This document shows, in pieces, positions 49,044-58,542 of a stretch of DNA of 64,000 nucleotides. Both the position numbers and the translations under genes were made by a program. Location: NCBI RefSeq assembly GCF_000012865.1, contig NC_007503.1, positions 124,001 through 188,000 of the forward strand, written 5' to 3'. Within the stretch, counting starts at the first letter, position 1. The number at the start of each line of letters is the position of its first letter. The notes beneath the pieces were generated by a model. It was given only the letters and a program-made list of their open reading frames with translations, did not search any database and was not told the origin of the DNA. The stretch comes from Carboxydothermus hydrogenoformans Z-2901 (lineage in GTDB: Bacteria; Bacillota; Z-2901; Carboxydothermales; Carboxydothermaceae).

Positions 49044-49982
49044 ATGCGCCTTGGGAAAAGTCTTTTAGCCTTGACGGTAATGTTTGTTCTCATAATTTAC
49101 GGTTGCACTCCCGCAAGAAAGCCTTTAGCCCTCAAAAAATATAGAACCGAACCCACCGTTACAGTTTACTTCAATGAGACCGGGGAAAAAAAGAAGATGA
49201 AATTGGAAGAATACGTCCTGGGAGTTGTAGCGGCGGAAATGGAACCGGATTGGCCGGTTAATGCTTTAGCGGCGCAGGCAATTTTAGCTCGAACTTTTGC
49301 CCTGGAGAATATTGAAAGTGGAAAGGTGAGAAAGCTTCACGGTACCGATGTTTCCACCGATATCGAAGAGAGCCAGGCGTATGACCCGAAAAAAATTACG
49401 GAAAATGTAAAGAAAGCGGTGCAAATGACCCGGGGTCAAGTGGTACTTTACAAGGGGCATTTTATCAAAGCCTGGTTTAATGCCTGCGACGGTGGGATTT
49501 CGGCTTCGGCCAGGGAAGGATTAAGTTATACCAAAACTCCTACTCCCTACGTCAAAGAGTTAGTGAAAGATGGCTGTCTTAAAGTTACCATTCCGGAAAA
49601 CCGCCACTGGCGGGTAGAGATACCCTGGGAGGAGATTCGAAAGGTGTTAAAAACAAATTATAAAACCGATCCAGGTCCTAACCCTGCGGTAAAGGTATTA
49701 GCCCGGGGTAAAAGCGGGCGAGTGTTAACTCTGCGGGTTGGAACGGCCACCGTTGGAGCGCCGGCTTTGAGATTAGCCCTTGGACCGGAAAAAATGCGTT
49801 CCACATTGTTAACGAAAATTTTTGTGGAAAACGGTAAGCTAATCATGGAGGGAAAAGGCTTTGGCCATGGTGTCGGCCTTTGCCAGTGGGGGGCCAATAA
49901 AATGGCCCGGGAAGGTAAGTCACCGGAAGAAATCATCAGGTTTTATTTTAAAGATATTGAAATTAAAAAACTCTGGCGGTAG
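49044..49982 (+). CDS. spoIID: SpoIID/LytB-type sporulation lipoprotein
   Basis: 312 residues with signal and lipobox IIYGC (Cys near 21). The SpoIID domain (about 45-312) has LEEYVLGVVAAEMEPDWPVN, LAAQAILARTFAL and the GKGFGHGVGLCQWGA motif of the glycan-cutting family. SpoIID is a lytic transglycosylase in the engulfment machine with SpoIIM and SpoIIP, neither seen here. A GCATAA/ACAAAAT pair upstream (48991, 49013) weakly suggests a sigma-E promoter. ATG 49044 follows TGAGGAGGGG. Confidence 0.88.
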   Translation: MRLGKSLLALTVMFVLIIYGCTPARKPLALKKYRTEPTVTVYFNETGEKKKMKLEEYVLGVVAAEMEPDWPVNALAAQAILARTFALENIESGKVRKLHGTDVSTDIEESQAYDPKKITENVKKAVQMTRGQVVLYKGHFIKAWFNACDGGISASAREGLSYTKTPTPYVKELVKDGCLKVTIPENRHWRVEIPWEEIRKVLKTNYKTDPGPNPAVKVLARGKSGRVLTLRVGTATVGAPALRLALGPEKMRSTLLTKIFVENGKLIMEGKGFGHGVGLCQWGANKMAREGKSPEEIIRFYFKDIEIKKLWR

Positions 49983-50050
49983 GAAGTTATGCGGGCATAA
50001 TTCCCTTTATGCCCGCATAATTATTTTGTAAGGTCGAAAGGGGGGGAAGT

Positions 50051-50329
50051 ATGGACGAGGCTACTTTGCATAAAGTAGAAATTTATGACCGCAAAACCGT
50101 TAAGCTTTCAGGAATAAAGCAGGTTTTAAGCTTTAATGACCAGGAGATCCTGGTTGAAAGTGTCCAGGGATTTGTGGTTCTTAAGGGAGAAAGCCTTTTT
50201 ATTACCGGACTGAACCTGGAGGCAGGAACTTTGATAGTTGAAGGGTTTTTAAAGGAATTTACCTATCCGGAAGAGGGTGTAAAGGCTAAAGAAAGGGGTA
50301 AGAAGGTTTGGGAGCGCCTATTTCGGTAG
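50051..50329 (+). CDS. yabP: Spore coat/cortex assembly protein YabP
   Basis: 92 residues, a strand-rich YabP/YqfC domain: HKVEIYDRKTVKLSGIKQVL, then ILVESVQGFVVLKGESLFIT and GLNLEAGTLIVEG. It is needed for proper sporulation in B. subtilis and always precedes yabQ. GGGGGG before ATG 50051. It overlaps yabQ by 22 bp. Confidence 0.93.
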   Translation: MDEATLHKVEIYDRKTVKLSGIKQVLSFNDQEILVESVQGFVVLKGESLFITGLNLEAGTLIVEGFLKEFTYPEEGVKAKERGKKVWERLFR

Positions 50330-50631
50330 CAGGACAAATTAGAGAAGTTATTTTGTTTTTGGTGGCCGTGGCCTTGGGTTTGACATTTTGCGGCCTTTAT
50401 TTTTTGGAAAACCTTATTTTAAAGCGAAAGTTTAGACGCAGGAAGAAATTTTTTCCCTATTTTGTAGCGGATATTCTTTATTTTACCGCAGTAGGAGGCT
50501 TAATTTTGGGGTATTTTCTCTTTTTCAGTCAGGGAGAGGTGAGGAGTTACGGCTTTTTGGGAATAATTACCGGAATAGTTTTATATTATTTTATTTTAAA
50601 TAAAAACACCAGTTCGAAAGGAAAAACGTAA
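50308..50631 (+). CDS. yabQ: Spore cortex membrane protein YabQ
   Basis: 107 residues with three membrane helices (about 10-30, 47-68, 80-97) and a basic LKRKFRRRKKF loop, matching YabQ, which is required for cortex formation. TTG 50308 follows GGGGTAAGAAGG. Overlaps yabP. Confidence 0.9.
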   Translation: MGAPISVAGQIREVILFLVAVALGLTFCGLYFLENLILKRKFRRRKKFFPYFVADILYFTAVGGLILGYFLFFSQGEVRSYGFLGIITGIVLYYFILNKNTSSKGKT

Positions 50632-50658
50632 ATTAGCACGAATAAATTTAGTAAGATT

Positions 50659-50722
50659 TTGTCCACATTTTGTCCATAACTTGTCCAAAGTTTGTCCACA
50701 ATTGTTAATAAACTGTGGATAA
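50659..50722. promoter_or_regulatory. 11-bp-phased array of DnaA-box-like nonamers
   Basis: TTGTCCACA (50659), TTGTCCATA (50670), TTGTCCAAA (50681) and TTGTCCACA (50692) start exactly 11 bp apart. A perfect inverted DnaA box TGTGGATAA starts 22 bp later at 50714. The array ends 22 bp before the ATG of the HTH gene. All sites would face one side of the helix. Confidence 0.7.
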
Positions 50723-50744
50723 GTTGTAAATAAGGTGAAGATAA

Positions 50745-50978
50745 ATGCAGATTGAAATTCGAGGGGCAGAAAAATTAAGCTTTCGCGAACGGCAAGTGGT
50801 AGTGCTAAAAGAAATGGGTTACACCAACGAACAGGTTGCCAAAAAATTAAAAATTAATGTGAGTTCCGTTGCCACCCTTTATAATCGTGCCAAAAGCAAA
50901 GGCTACCAGGTAGTGATAGTAATTCCAGGGGATCATCTGGGACTTTTTGATCCCGGGGATGAAGGGGAGGAAGAATAA
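50745..50978 (+). CDS. Small sigma-region-4-like HTH protein
   Basis: 77 residues. Residues about 10-55 form a region-4/LuxR-type helix-turn-helix: LSFRERQVVVLKEMGYTNEQ then VAKKLKINVSSVATLYNRAK. A short VVIVIPGDH strand and an acidic tail follow. No core-binding region is present, so it is a DNA-binding regulator and not a sigma factor. It is coupled to divIC (stop and start overlap by 1 bp) and lies downstream of the phased nonamer array, which could be its own operator or a DnaA site. ATG 50745 follows AAGGTGAAG. Confidence 0.75.
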   Translation: MQIEIRGAEKLSFRERQVVVLKEMGYTNEQVAKKLKINVSSVATLYNRAKSKGYQVVIVIPGDHLGLFDPGDEGEEE

Positions 50979-51301
50979 TGCCGCGGTATTATGCCGGTTA
51001 CAATAAAAAAAATAAGAAAAAAAACTTTTGGTCGGCGGTATTTTTGGCGTTTCTTTTATACATAATGGTGAGCTTTGGTTTTGAGGTTTACAAACTTTAC
51101 ATTATGCACCGGGAAGTTAAAGCTCTATCGGCAGAGGTTTATGAGCTAAAAGCGGATAATGAGAAGCTGTTAGAAGATATTAAGAGGCTAAAAAATAACT
51201 CGCACTTTGAAACTCGCGCCAGGGAGATGGGGTTTGTAAAACCTGGAGAAAAAGTAATTGTAATTGAAAAGAAGGGAAATAAAGATGCCAGCAGTGATTG
51301 A
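50978..51301 (+). CDS. divIC: Cell division protein DivIC/FtsB family
   Basis: 107 residues: basic N-terminus, one membrane helix (about 18-38), a coiled coil (about 45-75, HREVKALSAEVYELKADNEK) and a C-terminal FETRAREMGFVKPGEKV motif. It joins DivIB and FtsL in the septal complex. Position after yabQ and before spoIIE matches B. subtilis. Confidence 0.93.
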   Translation: MPRYYAGYNKKNKKKNFWSAVFLAFLLYIMVSFGFEVYKLYIMHREVKALSAEVYELKADNEKLLEDIKRLKNNSHFETRAREMGFVKPGEKVIVIEKKGNKDASSD

Positions 51302-52172
51302 TATCGGAACAAATTCGGTACGGGTTTTAGTTGGTTCTTTTAACAATGGTAAATTTTACGAAGAGTACCGGGACTTGAGGACCACCCGTATTGGCCAAGG
51401 GATAAACTCGGGGTATTTAAAAGAAGAGGCGATGGAGCGAACCTTGAAGGTGGTTGTAGAATTTGTTGAAAAAGCCCGGGAATTTACCGATGAGATAGTG
51501 ATTTTTGCCACCAGTGCGGTGCGCGATGCTAAAAATCAAAGGGAGTTTGTGGATAAAATAAAAAGCGCAACCGGTATAACCCTTGAGGTTTTAACGGGCG
51601 AGGAGGAAGCTTATTATTCTTATCAGGGAGTAAAGCTATCATTACCTTATTTAAACGAACCTGCGGTTATCGATTTGGGTGGCGGGAGTATTGAGTTTAT
51701 CTGGCAGGAACGGGGGAAAACCTTATTTCAAAGCGTCCCAGTTGGGGCAGTAAGATTAATGGAGGCTGTAGACAAGGAGGGTTTGCTGAAACTTTTACGG
51801 GATTTTGTCGGGAAAATAACTCCCTATTTTCATGAACCGGTGGTGGCGGTTGGTGGTACCGCTACAACTTTAGCGGCAATTGACCTGAAGTTAGAAAAAT
51901 ACGATCCCCGCAAAGTGGAGGGGCATGCTATTGAATTACCGCGGCTTAGAGAAATCCATAATTATTTAGAAAGTTTACCCTTACCCGAACGCCAAAAGGT
52001 ACCGGGACTTTTACCCGAGCGAGCAGATATTATCGTTTATGGCTGTAAAATATTAATTGAAGTTCTAACCACCGCCCGGCTTTCCGGGCTAATTGTGGGA
52101 GAAGGGGACCTGCTTTTAGGAAAACTTAAAGAAATGACGGTGTCGAAAGAAAATAAAGGGCCAAAACTTTAA
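51285..52172 (+). CDS. Exopolyphosphatase/guanosine pentaphosphatase (Ppx/GppA) family
   Basis: 295 residues, ASKHA fold: AVIDIGTNSVRVLVG at the front, FATSAVRDAKNQ, TGEEEAYYSYQG and DLGGGSIEFIW, then AVGGTATTLAAI. It hydrolyses polyphosphate or pppGpp; the short form lacks the C-terminal HD part. It overlaps divIC by 17 bp. It takes the place of yabR. ATG 51285 is chosen for the GGGAAATAAAG spacing. Confidence 0.92.
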   Translation: MPAVIDIGTNSVRVLVGSFNNGKFYEEYRDLRTTRIGQGINSGYLKEEAMERTLKVVVEFVEKAREFTDEIVIFATSAVRDAKNQREFVDKIKSATGITLEVLTGEEEAYYSYQGVKLSLPYLNEPAVIDLGGGSIEFIWQERGKTLFQSVPVGAVRLMEAVDKEGLLKLLRDFVGKITPYFHEPVVAVGGTATTLAAIDLKLEKYDPRKVEGHAIELPRLREIHNYLESLPLPERQKVPGLLPERADIIVYGCKILIEVLTTARLSGLIVGEGDLLLGKLKEMTVSKENKGPKL

Positions 52173-52206
52173 AATGACAAAAATTTCCTCCTTGCAAGGC
52201 TATAAT
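52141..52206 (+). promoter_or_regulatory. Spo0A-type promoter of spoIIE
   Basis: ATGACA (52174-52179) and TATAAT (52201-52206) are separated by 21 bp, the unusual spacing of B. subtilis spoIIE and spoIIG promoters that need Spo0A. A perfect 0A-box core TGTCGAA is at 52141-52147, and a one-mismatch copy TGACAAA (52175-52181) overlaps the -35. Confidence 0.6.
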
Positions 52207-52241
52207 AACCATTAGAAGCCTTGGAAAAAGGAGGATTTTTT

Positions 52242-54641
52242 TTGGAAACCAAGATCTATCCCTTTGCCCGTAGAAAGAGTAATGTAAAAGCCCCGGAGGT
52301 TAAAAGGCCGCGTAAAAAATTGAAACTTAGTGACATAATTTTTCCGGTTTTAGCCTTTTCTTTGGGAAGAGCTTCGCTGGCGGGAGACCTTTATCCCTTT
52401 GGGCCGGCGTTTTTAGGAGCGGCGGTCGCTTATCTGGGACTGGGGGAAGCTTTTTTTCTATTTGTTTTCCTTTTATTAGGACAAATCTTTATTATACCCG
52501 AGCGTTATATAATTTATAAGTTTTCGCAGCTTTTGGTACTGTTTATTTTAGCGGGAATACTTCTTAAAAACTTAAATTTCAAGAAAAAGACCGTTGTTTT
52601 ACCGCTGGTGGTTTTTTGCGTTGTTGCTTTTTTTGGCGTATATTTTGATAAAGCCTTTTCCGGCACCCCTTTGGATTTTATCAAAATTGGCCTTGATGCT
52701 TCTTTTTCAGCAATTTTAAGTGTGGTATTTTTCCTGGCTTTTCCGGCTTTAAAAGGCGGCCCGGGTAAAATTGTAACCGGCGAAGAACTGTTGCCTTTAA
52801 TGTTTGTAATTGGCTCGGCTTTGATAGGCTTTCCCGGGTTTTTCCTTGGTCCCTTAGAAGTTAAACAAACCATTATTCATCTTACAGTGCTTCTTACCGC
52901 CTTTTCCGGTGGCCCGGGCCTTGGAGCGGCCGGTGGGGCGGTTTTAGGGGTAATATTATGTTTTGGTAACGGCCTTCCTTTAGAAAATATAGGAATCTAC
53001 ACCTTTGCCGGTTTACTTTCCGGCATCTTTCGCCAGTTCGGTAAAATTGGCGCTTTAATTGGTTTTTTGTTAGCAGATGTGGTGTTGGCTTTTTACTTGC
53101 AAAGCCTTTCAGCGGCCAAAGGGCTTGCCTACCAAATGCTGGCTGCTTCCGGAATATTTTTACTCATACCTAACCGGTACCTTGACGGATTAAAGGAAAT
53201 GCTGGACAGCGTTACCAAGAAATTTCAGTTGTTTATGAACCAGCCCCGGGAAATTGCCCGGGAAAGGATGAATGAATGCCGGGAACTGTTTTTGGACCTG
53301 GGAAATTCTTTTTTAGAACTGTCAGCAACGTTAGGGCCGGAAGTAATTCCGGAGTTTCGGATAGAAGAGGTAGTGGAGCGCTTTCCCAAAGATACCTGCC
53401 AGAATTGCACTTTTACCCGGCTTTGCTGGGAGCGAGAGTTTTTTGGAACTTACCATGCGCTACTGGAAATGCTCACAATCCTGGAAAATAAGGGGCAATT
53501 ATTTAAATCGGATGTTCCGGGGTTTTTTTACAAGCGCTGTCTTAGAATCAAGGAATTTTTAAACGAGCTTCTTTTTACCTTCCTCATGGAAAAAGAAAAA
53601 AGTCGCTGGCAGAAAAAACTTTATGAAGAAGAGCAGCTGACCAAAAGCCAGCTCAAGGGTGTGGGAGAAATCTTTTTGGAATTAAATAAGGCTTTGGATC
53701 TGGATTTTGTTTATGATCAAAAAAATACGGTAAAAATTTTTAAAAGACTTTGGGAAGAAAACCTACCGGTGGAAACGGTTCTGGCCAAACCCACCGGTGG
53801 AAGGGGGATGGTCGTAGAAGTTAAATCTGCAAGGTGTTCAGGAACTAAGCCTTGCCTGAACAAAATTCCGGTAATCTTACGGGAAGAAACCGGAGGAGAG
53901 TTTGTTCTTCAACAAAAACGGTGTGGTCAGACCGATGGAGGAGAATGTCACTTAAATTACTTGCCTATGGAAGATTTAGAGGGTAGAATTGGTATAGGAA
54001 TGGCGGGAAAAACCGGAGAAAAGGTGTCGGGCGATAGTTACCGGGTGGTGCGGTACTCCCCGGGAAAACTGGCGGTAATGCTGTCCGATGGTATGGGCAG
54101 CGGGGAGCTGGCCCGCAGGGAGAGCAGTGCCTGCCTGTTAATGGTCGAAAGACTTTTATCCTTTGGTTTAAGTCCGTCGAAAGCGTTAGAAGCGGTAGAT
54201 GCCCTGATCCGTTTAAAAAACCGGCAGGAACGGTACTTAACTTTAGATCTTGCTTTGATTGATTTAATAAGCCGTCAGGTAACTTTTTATAAACGGGGAG
54301 CGGTTACCTCCTTTTTAAAAAGAGGGGCGGTAGTTGAAAAAATTACCGGGGAAAATTTACCCCTGGGGAGTGGAATTGAGCTTAAGCCCAGGGAAAAACG
54401 GCAAATATTATTTCCCGGAGATATTTTAGTGCTGATGAGCGATGGGCTTTTAGAAGCTTTAGGGGGAGAAGAGCGGGTGGTGAAAATTCTTTTGGAAGAC
54501 AATGATTTATCCCCCGAGATTTTAGCCGAGTATTTCCTTGCCCATGCCAAATTACGCCACCAGAATGTCATTACCGATGACCAGACGGTAATTGTGGTTC
54601 GTTTCTTTGAAAAGACAAGGAGTGAACGGGTTGTACGCTAA
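52242..54641 (+). CDS. spoIIE: Stage II sporulation protein E (SigF-activating phosphatase)
   Basis: 799 residues. About ten membrane helices (about 30-330), a central FtsZ-interacting region (about 335-580; includes a CQNCTFTRLC cysteine cluster) and a C-terminal PP2C domain (about 590-795). Metal and catalytic motifs are LSDGMGSGELARRES (about 614) and LMSDGLLEALGG. It dephosphorylates SpoIIAA to free sigma-F in the forespore. TTG 52242 follows AAAGGAGG by 7 nt; the longer frame to 52221 would start inside that site. Confidence 0.96.
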   Translation: METKIYPFARRKSNVKAPEVKRPRKKLKLSDIIFPVLAFSLGRASLAGDLYPFGPAFLGAAVAYLGLGEAFFLFVFLLLGQIFIIPERYIIYKFSQLLVLFILAGILLKNLNFKKKTVVLPLVVFCVVAFFGVYFDKAFSGTPLDFIKIGLDASFSAILSVVFFLAFPALKGGPGKIVTGEELLPLMFVIGSALIGFPGFFLGPLEVKQTIIHLTVLLTAFSGGPGLGAAGGAVLGVILCFGNGLPLENIGIYTFAGLLSGIFRQFGKIGALIGFLLADVVLAFYLQSLSAAKGLAYQMLAASGIFLLIPNRYLDGLKEMLDSVTKKFQLFMNQPREIARERMNECRELFLDLGNSFLELSATLGPEVIPEFRIEEVVERFPKDTCQNCTFTRLCWEREFFGTYHALLEMLTILENKGQLFKSDVPGFFYKRCLRIKEFLNELLFTFLMEKEKSRWQKKLYEEEQLTKSQLKGVGEIFLELNKALDLDFVYDQKNTVKIFKRLWEENLPVETVLAKPTGGRGMVVEVKSARCSGTKPCLNKIPVILREETGGEFVLQQKRCGQTDGGECHLNYLPMEDLEGRIGIGMAGKTGEKVSGDSYRVVRYSPGKLAVMLSDGMGSGELARRESSACLLMVERLLSFGLSPSKALEAVDALIRLKNRQERYLTLDLALIDLISRQVTFYKRGAVTSFLKRGAVVEKITGENLPLGSGIELKPREKRQILFPGDILVLMSDGLLEALGGEERVVKILLEDNDLSPEILAEYFLAHAKLRHQNVITDDQTVIVVRFFEKTRSERVVR

Positions 54642-55971
54642 GTTTGTTAAAACCGTACAAAAATATCAGATGATTAATCCCGGAGAGAAAGTAGTGGTAG
54701 GGGTATCGGGTGGCCCCGACTCCATGGCTCTCCTTTTTTGTTTGCTCAAATACCGGGAAGAAGTGGATTTTTCCCTTGAGGTTGTTCATGTAAATCACGG
54801 TTTAAGGGGAAGGGAAAGCGATTTAGATGAGGAGTTGGTCCTGGATTTTACCCGAAAATACGGCATAAATTTTCATGTAAAAAAGCTTGATGATTTAAAA
54901 GATTTGCGGGAAAATTTACAGGCGGTAGCCCGGCAAAAACGGTATGAATTTTTTTATGAAGTTTTGGAAAAAACAGGAGCGGATAAAATAGCGTTAGCTC
55001 ATACCGCTTCGGATGTAGCGGAGACGGTGATGATGAATATTTTGCGGGGAGCGGGAACGGAGGGTCTCTGTGGAATTTGGCCGGTGCGGGATAGGATTAT
55101 TAGACCATTATATACGGTTTTTCGACGGGAAGTGATGAGTTTTGTTGAACGGAAGAATATACCCTACCGGGTTGATTCTTCCAACCTTGTGCCCAAGTAT
55201 TTGCGTAATAAAGTACGTTTAAAGCTTTTTCCGTTTATAAATGAAGAGTTTGCAACCGATATCGAAGAGCGGCTTTTTAATCTTGCCCTGATTAAACAGG
55301 AAGAAAACCAGGTGCTTGATAATTACTTAAATAAACTGTGGCAAGAAGCTTTTGTTAAAGAAGGCCAGTACTTAAAGGTACCGGTACTGCAAAACCTTTC
55401 CAGGGCGGAAGCTGGACTTTTGTTGCGCAAGTTTTGGGAACAGGCAACAGGCAGTAAAAGGGATTTATACCAGGAGCACATTGAAAATTTACTGGCCTTT
55501 TGTAACGATATAAAAGGGACCCGCTATTTCCTCTTGCCCCGGGGGATGCGGGCCAAGCTATCCTACGGAAAACTTTTTCTTGAAAAAAATCTTTGGCAAC
55601 CAAAGGTTAGCTTTGGATATGAATTGATTCCTCCGGGAAGTTTAGAAATTCCCGAAGCGGGGAAAAAGATTACCTTAACTCCGGCTTTTAATGGTAAATT
55701 TGATTTATTTCTTGCCAAAAGTAGCGGTGTAATCGTCAGAAATCGCCGTCCTGGAGATCGATTTACCTTCAGGGGGCATACCAAAAAATTAAAAGAATGG
55801 TTGATAGAACAAAAAATACCCAGGGATATAAGGGATCGTTTACTAATTATTGAAGTAAACGGTCAAATTGCCTGGGTAGAAGGATTGGGGACCGGGGATT
55901 TATTTAAAAACAGTAAGGATTCTGACCTTATTCCCTTTGCGGTAAACCTTGAATTATTGAAAAGTTGTTGA
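54631..55971 (+). CDS. tilS: tRNA(Ile)-lysidine synthase
   Basis: 446 residues. The PP-loop SGGPDSMALL (about 30-39), VNHGLRGRESDLDEE and LAHTASDVAETVMMNILRG are typical. C-terminal TilS domains follow, including NRRPGDRFTF. It converts the wobble C of tRNA-Ile(CAU) to lysidine, which is essential. TTG 54631 follows AAGGAG; it overlaps the end of spoIIE by 11 bp. No hpt gene follows, unlike B. subtilis. Confidence 0.95.
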   Translation: MYAKFVKTVQKYQMINPGEKVVVGVSGGPDSMALLFCLLKYREEVDFSLEVVHVNHGLRGRESDLDEELVLDFTRKYGINFHVKKLDDLKDLRENLQAVARQKRYEFFYEVLEKTGADKIALAHTASDVAETVMMNILRGAGTEGLCGIWPVRDRIIRPLYTVFRREVMSFVERKNIPYRVDSSNLVPKYLRNKVRLKLFPFINEEFATDIEERLFNLALIKQEENQVLDNYLNKLWQEAFVKEGQYLKVPVLQNLSRAEAGLLLRKFWEQATGSKRDLYQEHIENLLAFCNDIKGTRYFLLPRGMRAKLSYGKLFLEKNLWQPKVSFGYELIPPGSLEIPEAGKKITLTPAFNGKFDLFLAKSSGVIVRNRRPGDRFTFRGHTKKLKEWLIEQKIPRDIRDRLLIIEVNGQIAWVEGLGTGDLFKNSKDSDLIPFAVNLELLKSC

Positions 55972-55985
55972 AATTATGATAAAAT
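55957..55985 (+). promoter_or_regulatory. Candidate promoter of ftsH
   Basis: TTGAAA (55957-55962), a 17-bp spacer and TAAAAT (55980-55985). A second possible -10, CATAAT, is at 55993-55998. Confidence 0.45.
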
Positions 55986-56028
55986 TTTGTAGCATAATGA
56001 TGGAAAGCTGTGAGAGGAGTGCTCAACT

Positions 56029-57888
56029 TTGAATAAAGTATTAAAAAATTTAGCAATTTATTTGTTGATTGTTTTGGTTGCAGTAATGCTCATAAACTAT
56101 TCCCGGCCGTCGGCAACTTCTATTCGCGATTTGAAATATGATGAGTTTTATAGCCTTTTGGAAAAAGGGCAGGTAGCGTCGGTAGCGATTCAGACGGACC
56201 GGACAATTAATGAAATTTCAGGGGTTTTAAGGGATGGAACCAGGTTTAAAACCCGGGGGCCCCTGGAAGATGCTGAACTATATAAAGATCTAAAAAAGAT
56301 GAATGTTACGGTAGAAATTATGCCGCCGAAAGAACCGGCCTTTTGGGCCAACCTTTTAAGTTCCCTGTTACCGGTCCTTTTAATGGTGGGTTTGTTCTTT
56401 TTCTTTATGCAACAGGCCCAGGGCGGGGGTAACCGGGTGATGTCCTTCGGCAAAAGCCGGGCCAAGCTGCATACCGATGAGAAAAAGCGGGTTACCTTTG
56501 CCGATGTGGCTGGGATTGATGAAGTAAAGGAAGAATTGGCGGAAATCGTCGAGTTTTTGAAAAACCCCCGGAAGTATAACGAATTAGGAGCCAGAATTCC
56601 CAAGGGCGTTCTCCTTTTTGGCCAACCGGGTACCGGGAAAACTTTGCTGGCCCGGGCAATAGCCGGTGAAGCGGGGGTGCCGTTTTTTAGCATTAGCGGC
56701 TCCGATTTTGTGGAGATGTTTGTAGGGGTTGGTGCTTCCCGGGTAAGGGATCTTTTTGAGCAGGCCAAGAAAAATGCTCCCTGCATTGTTTTTATTGATG
56801 AGATTGATGCTGTTGGTCGGCAGCGGGGAGCGGGGTTAGGTGGCGGTCACGACGAACGGGAGCAAACCTTAAACCAGCTGTTGGTGGAAATGGACGGCTT
56901 TAATTCCAACGAAGGAATTATCATTATTGCCGCTACCAACCGACCGGACATTTTAGATCCAGCCCTTTTGCGGCCGGGACGTTTCGACCGACACATAGTG
57001 GTGGATACTCCGGATATTAACGGTCGCAAGGAAATCTTAAAAGTTCACGTTAAAGGGAAACCGCTGGGAGATGATGTGGATTTGGATGTTCTGGCCCGGC
57101 GTACCCCAGGTTTTACCGGTGCTGATTTAGCAAATATGGTTAATGAAGCGGCCCTGCTTGCTGCTCGCCGCAATAAGAAAGTTATTAACATGGAAGAGAT
57201 GGAAGAAGCAATTGAAAGGGTTATTGCCGGTCCGGAAAAGAAAAGCAAGGTCATTTCCGAACGGGAGAAGCGGCTTGTAGCTTACCATGAGGCGGGCCAT
57301 GCCATGGTCGGTTACCTCCTTCCCCATACCGACCCGGTCCACAAGATTTCCATTATTCCCCGGGGACGGGCCGGGGGCTATACTTTACTGTTACCCGAAG
57401 AAGACCGTTCGTACATGACAAAATCCCAGCTTCTCGATGAAATTACCATGCTTTTGGGAGGTCGGGTAGCGGAGGCTCTGGTTTTAGAAGACATTAGCAC
57501 CGGTGCCCGTAACGATCTGGAGCGGGCTACCGAAACGGCCAGGCGCATGGTTATGGAATACGGAATGAGCGAAGAATTGGGCCCTCTGACCTTTGGTAAA
57601 GGTACCGAAGCGGTGTTTTTAGGCCGGGATTTGGCCCGGGATAGAAATTATTCCGAAGAAATAGCCTATACCATTGATAAAGAAGTAAGAAAAATTATTG
57701 ATAGCTGTTATAGCCGGGCGGAGGAGATTTTAAAGAAAAATATTAATGTGCTTCACCTTGTAGCGACAAAACTTATGGAAGTGGAAACGATGGAAGGGGA
57801 AGAGTTTGAAAAGTTAATGAAAGAAAATGGCTTAACCAAGCCCAGGGTAAATGGAAATAACGATTCACCTGCGGATGTTCTCCAGTAG
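56029..57888 (+). CDS. ftsH: ATP-dependent zinc metalloprotease FtsH
   Basis: 619 residues. Two membrane helices (about 7-25 and 107-127) flank a small outer domain. The AAA module has Walker [15 protein letters not shown] (about 196) and Walker [13 protein letters not shown]. The zinc motif is HEAGH (about 421), with a third ligand in [10 protein letters not shown]. It degrades misfolded and regulatory membrane proteins. TTG 56029 follows GAGAGGAG. Confidence 0.97.
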   Translation: MNKVLKNLAIYLLIVLVAVMLINYSRPSATSIRDLKYDEFYSLLEKGQVASVAIQTDRTINEISGVLRDGTRFKTRGPLEDAELYKDLKKMNVTVEIMPPKEPAFWANLLSSLLPVLLMVGLFFFFMQQAQGGGNRVMSFGKSRAKLHTDEKKRVTFADVAGIDEVKEELAEIVEFLKNPRKYNELGARIPKGVLLFGQPGTGKTLLARAIAGEAGVPFFSISGSDFVEMFVGVGASRVRDLFEQAKKNAPCIVFIDEIDAVGRQRGAGLGGGHDEREQTLNQLLVEMDGFNSNEGIIIIAATNRPDILDPALLRPGRFDRHIVVDTPDINGRKEILKVHVKGKPLGDDVDLDVLARRTPGFTGADLANMVNEAALLAARRNKKVINMEEMEEAIERVIAGPEKKSKVISEREKRLVAYHEAGHAMVGYLLPHTDPVHKISIIPRGRAGGYTLLLPEEDRSYMTKSQLLDEITMLLGGRVAEALVLEDISTGARNDLERATETARRMVMEYGMSEELGPLTFGKGTEAVFLGRDLARDRNYSEEIAYTIDKEVRKIIDSCYSRAEEILKKNINVLHLVATKLMEVETMEGEEFEKLMKENGLTKPRVNGNNDSPADVLQ

Positions 57889-57892
57889 TTAG

Positions 57893-57922
57893 AAAGCCTC
57901 CCGTTTTCCGGGAGGCTTTTCC
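57893..57922 (+). terminator. Intrinsic terminator after ftsH
   Basis: AAAGCCTCCCG (57893-57903) pairs with CGGGAGGCTTT (57909-57919), 11 bp with a 5-nt loop; the T run is short. Confidence 0.85.
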
Positions 57923-57953
57923 AAATACAGAAAAAGGGGGAGAATATTTTCTT

Positions 57954-58403
57954 ATGGAACGAACCTTTATCATGGTAAAACCCGATGGAGTGCAAAGGGG
58001 ATTGGTCGGGGAAATTATTAGCCGTTTTGAAAAACGCGGGTTTAAATTAGTGGGATTAAAACTTATGCAAATCAGCCGGGAGCTGGCGGAAACCCACTAC
58101 GGCGAACATAAGGGTAAGCCGTTTTTTGAGGGACTGTTGAACTTTATTACCTCGGGACCGGTGGTGGCCATGGTTTGGGAAGGAAAAGAGGTAATAGCCA
58201 CTGCCCGGGAAATGATGGGGGCTACCAATCCCCTAAAAGCCCAGCCGGGGACTATCCGGGGTACCTACGGTATCGATGTGGGGAGAAATGTAATTCACGG
58301 CTCCGATTCACCGGAGTCGGCTGCCCGGGAAATTGCCCTTTTTTTCAAGGAAGAAGAACTTCTTAGTTACGAAAAAACTCTCGATACCTGGATTTACGAA
58401 TAA
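57954..58403 (+). CDS. ndk: Nucleoside diphosphate kinase
   Basis: 149 residues. It opens [20 protein letters not shown] and has the active-site histidine in [12 protein letters not shown]. It balances NTP pools by phosphate transfer. AAAGGGGGAG precedes ATG 57954, and a terminator lies on each side, so it is likely a single-gene unit. Confidence 0.97.
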   Translation: MERTFIMVKPDGVQRGLVGEIISRFEKRGFKLVGLKLMQISRELAETHYGEHKGKPFFEGLLNFITSGPVVAMVWEGKEVIATAREMMGATNPLKAQPGTIRGTYGIDVGRNVIHGSDSPESAAREIALFFKEEELLSYEKTLDTWIYE

Positions 58404-58410
58404 TACCATA

Positions 58411-58441
58411 AACCCCGTCAAAATTCGGCGGGGTTTTTTCA
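58411..58441 (+). terminator. Intrinsic terminator after ndk
   Basis: AACCCCG (58411-58417) pairs with CGGGGTT (58429-58435), followed by T residues. Confidence 0.85.
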
Positions 58442-58542
58442 TGCTTAAAACCTTGTAAAAAGCTTTTTCTAATTTACAGTAATTTTCGAAAATAATAAAA
58501 TAAAAGTTAAGCGGAAAAATATATTATCATTGGGGTGAAAAA

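Noticed and set aside
56190-56786. 198-residue minus-strand ORF within ftsH
   Set aside because: It is an antisense shadow of a highly conserved gene with no ribosome-binding site or family resemblance.
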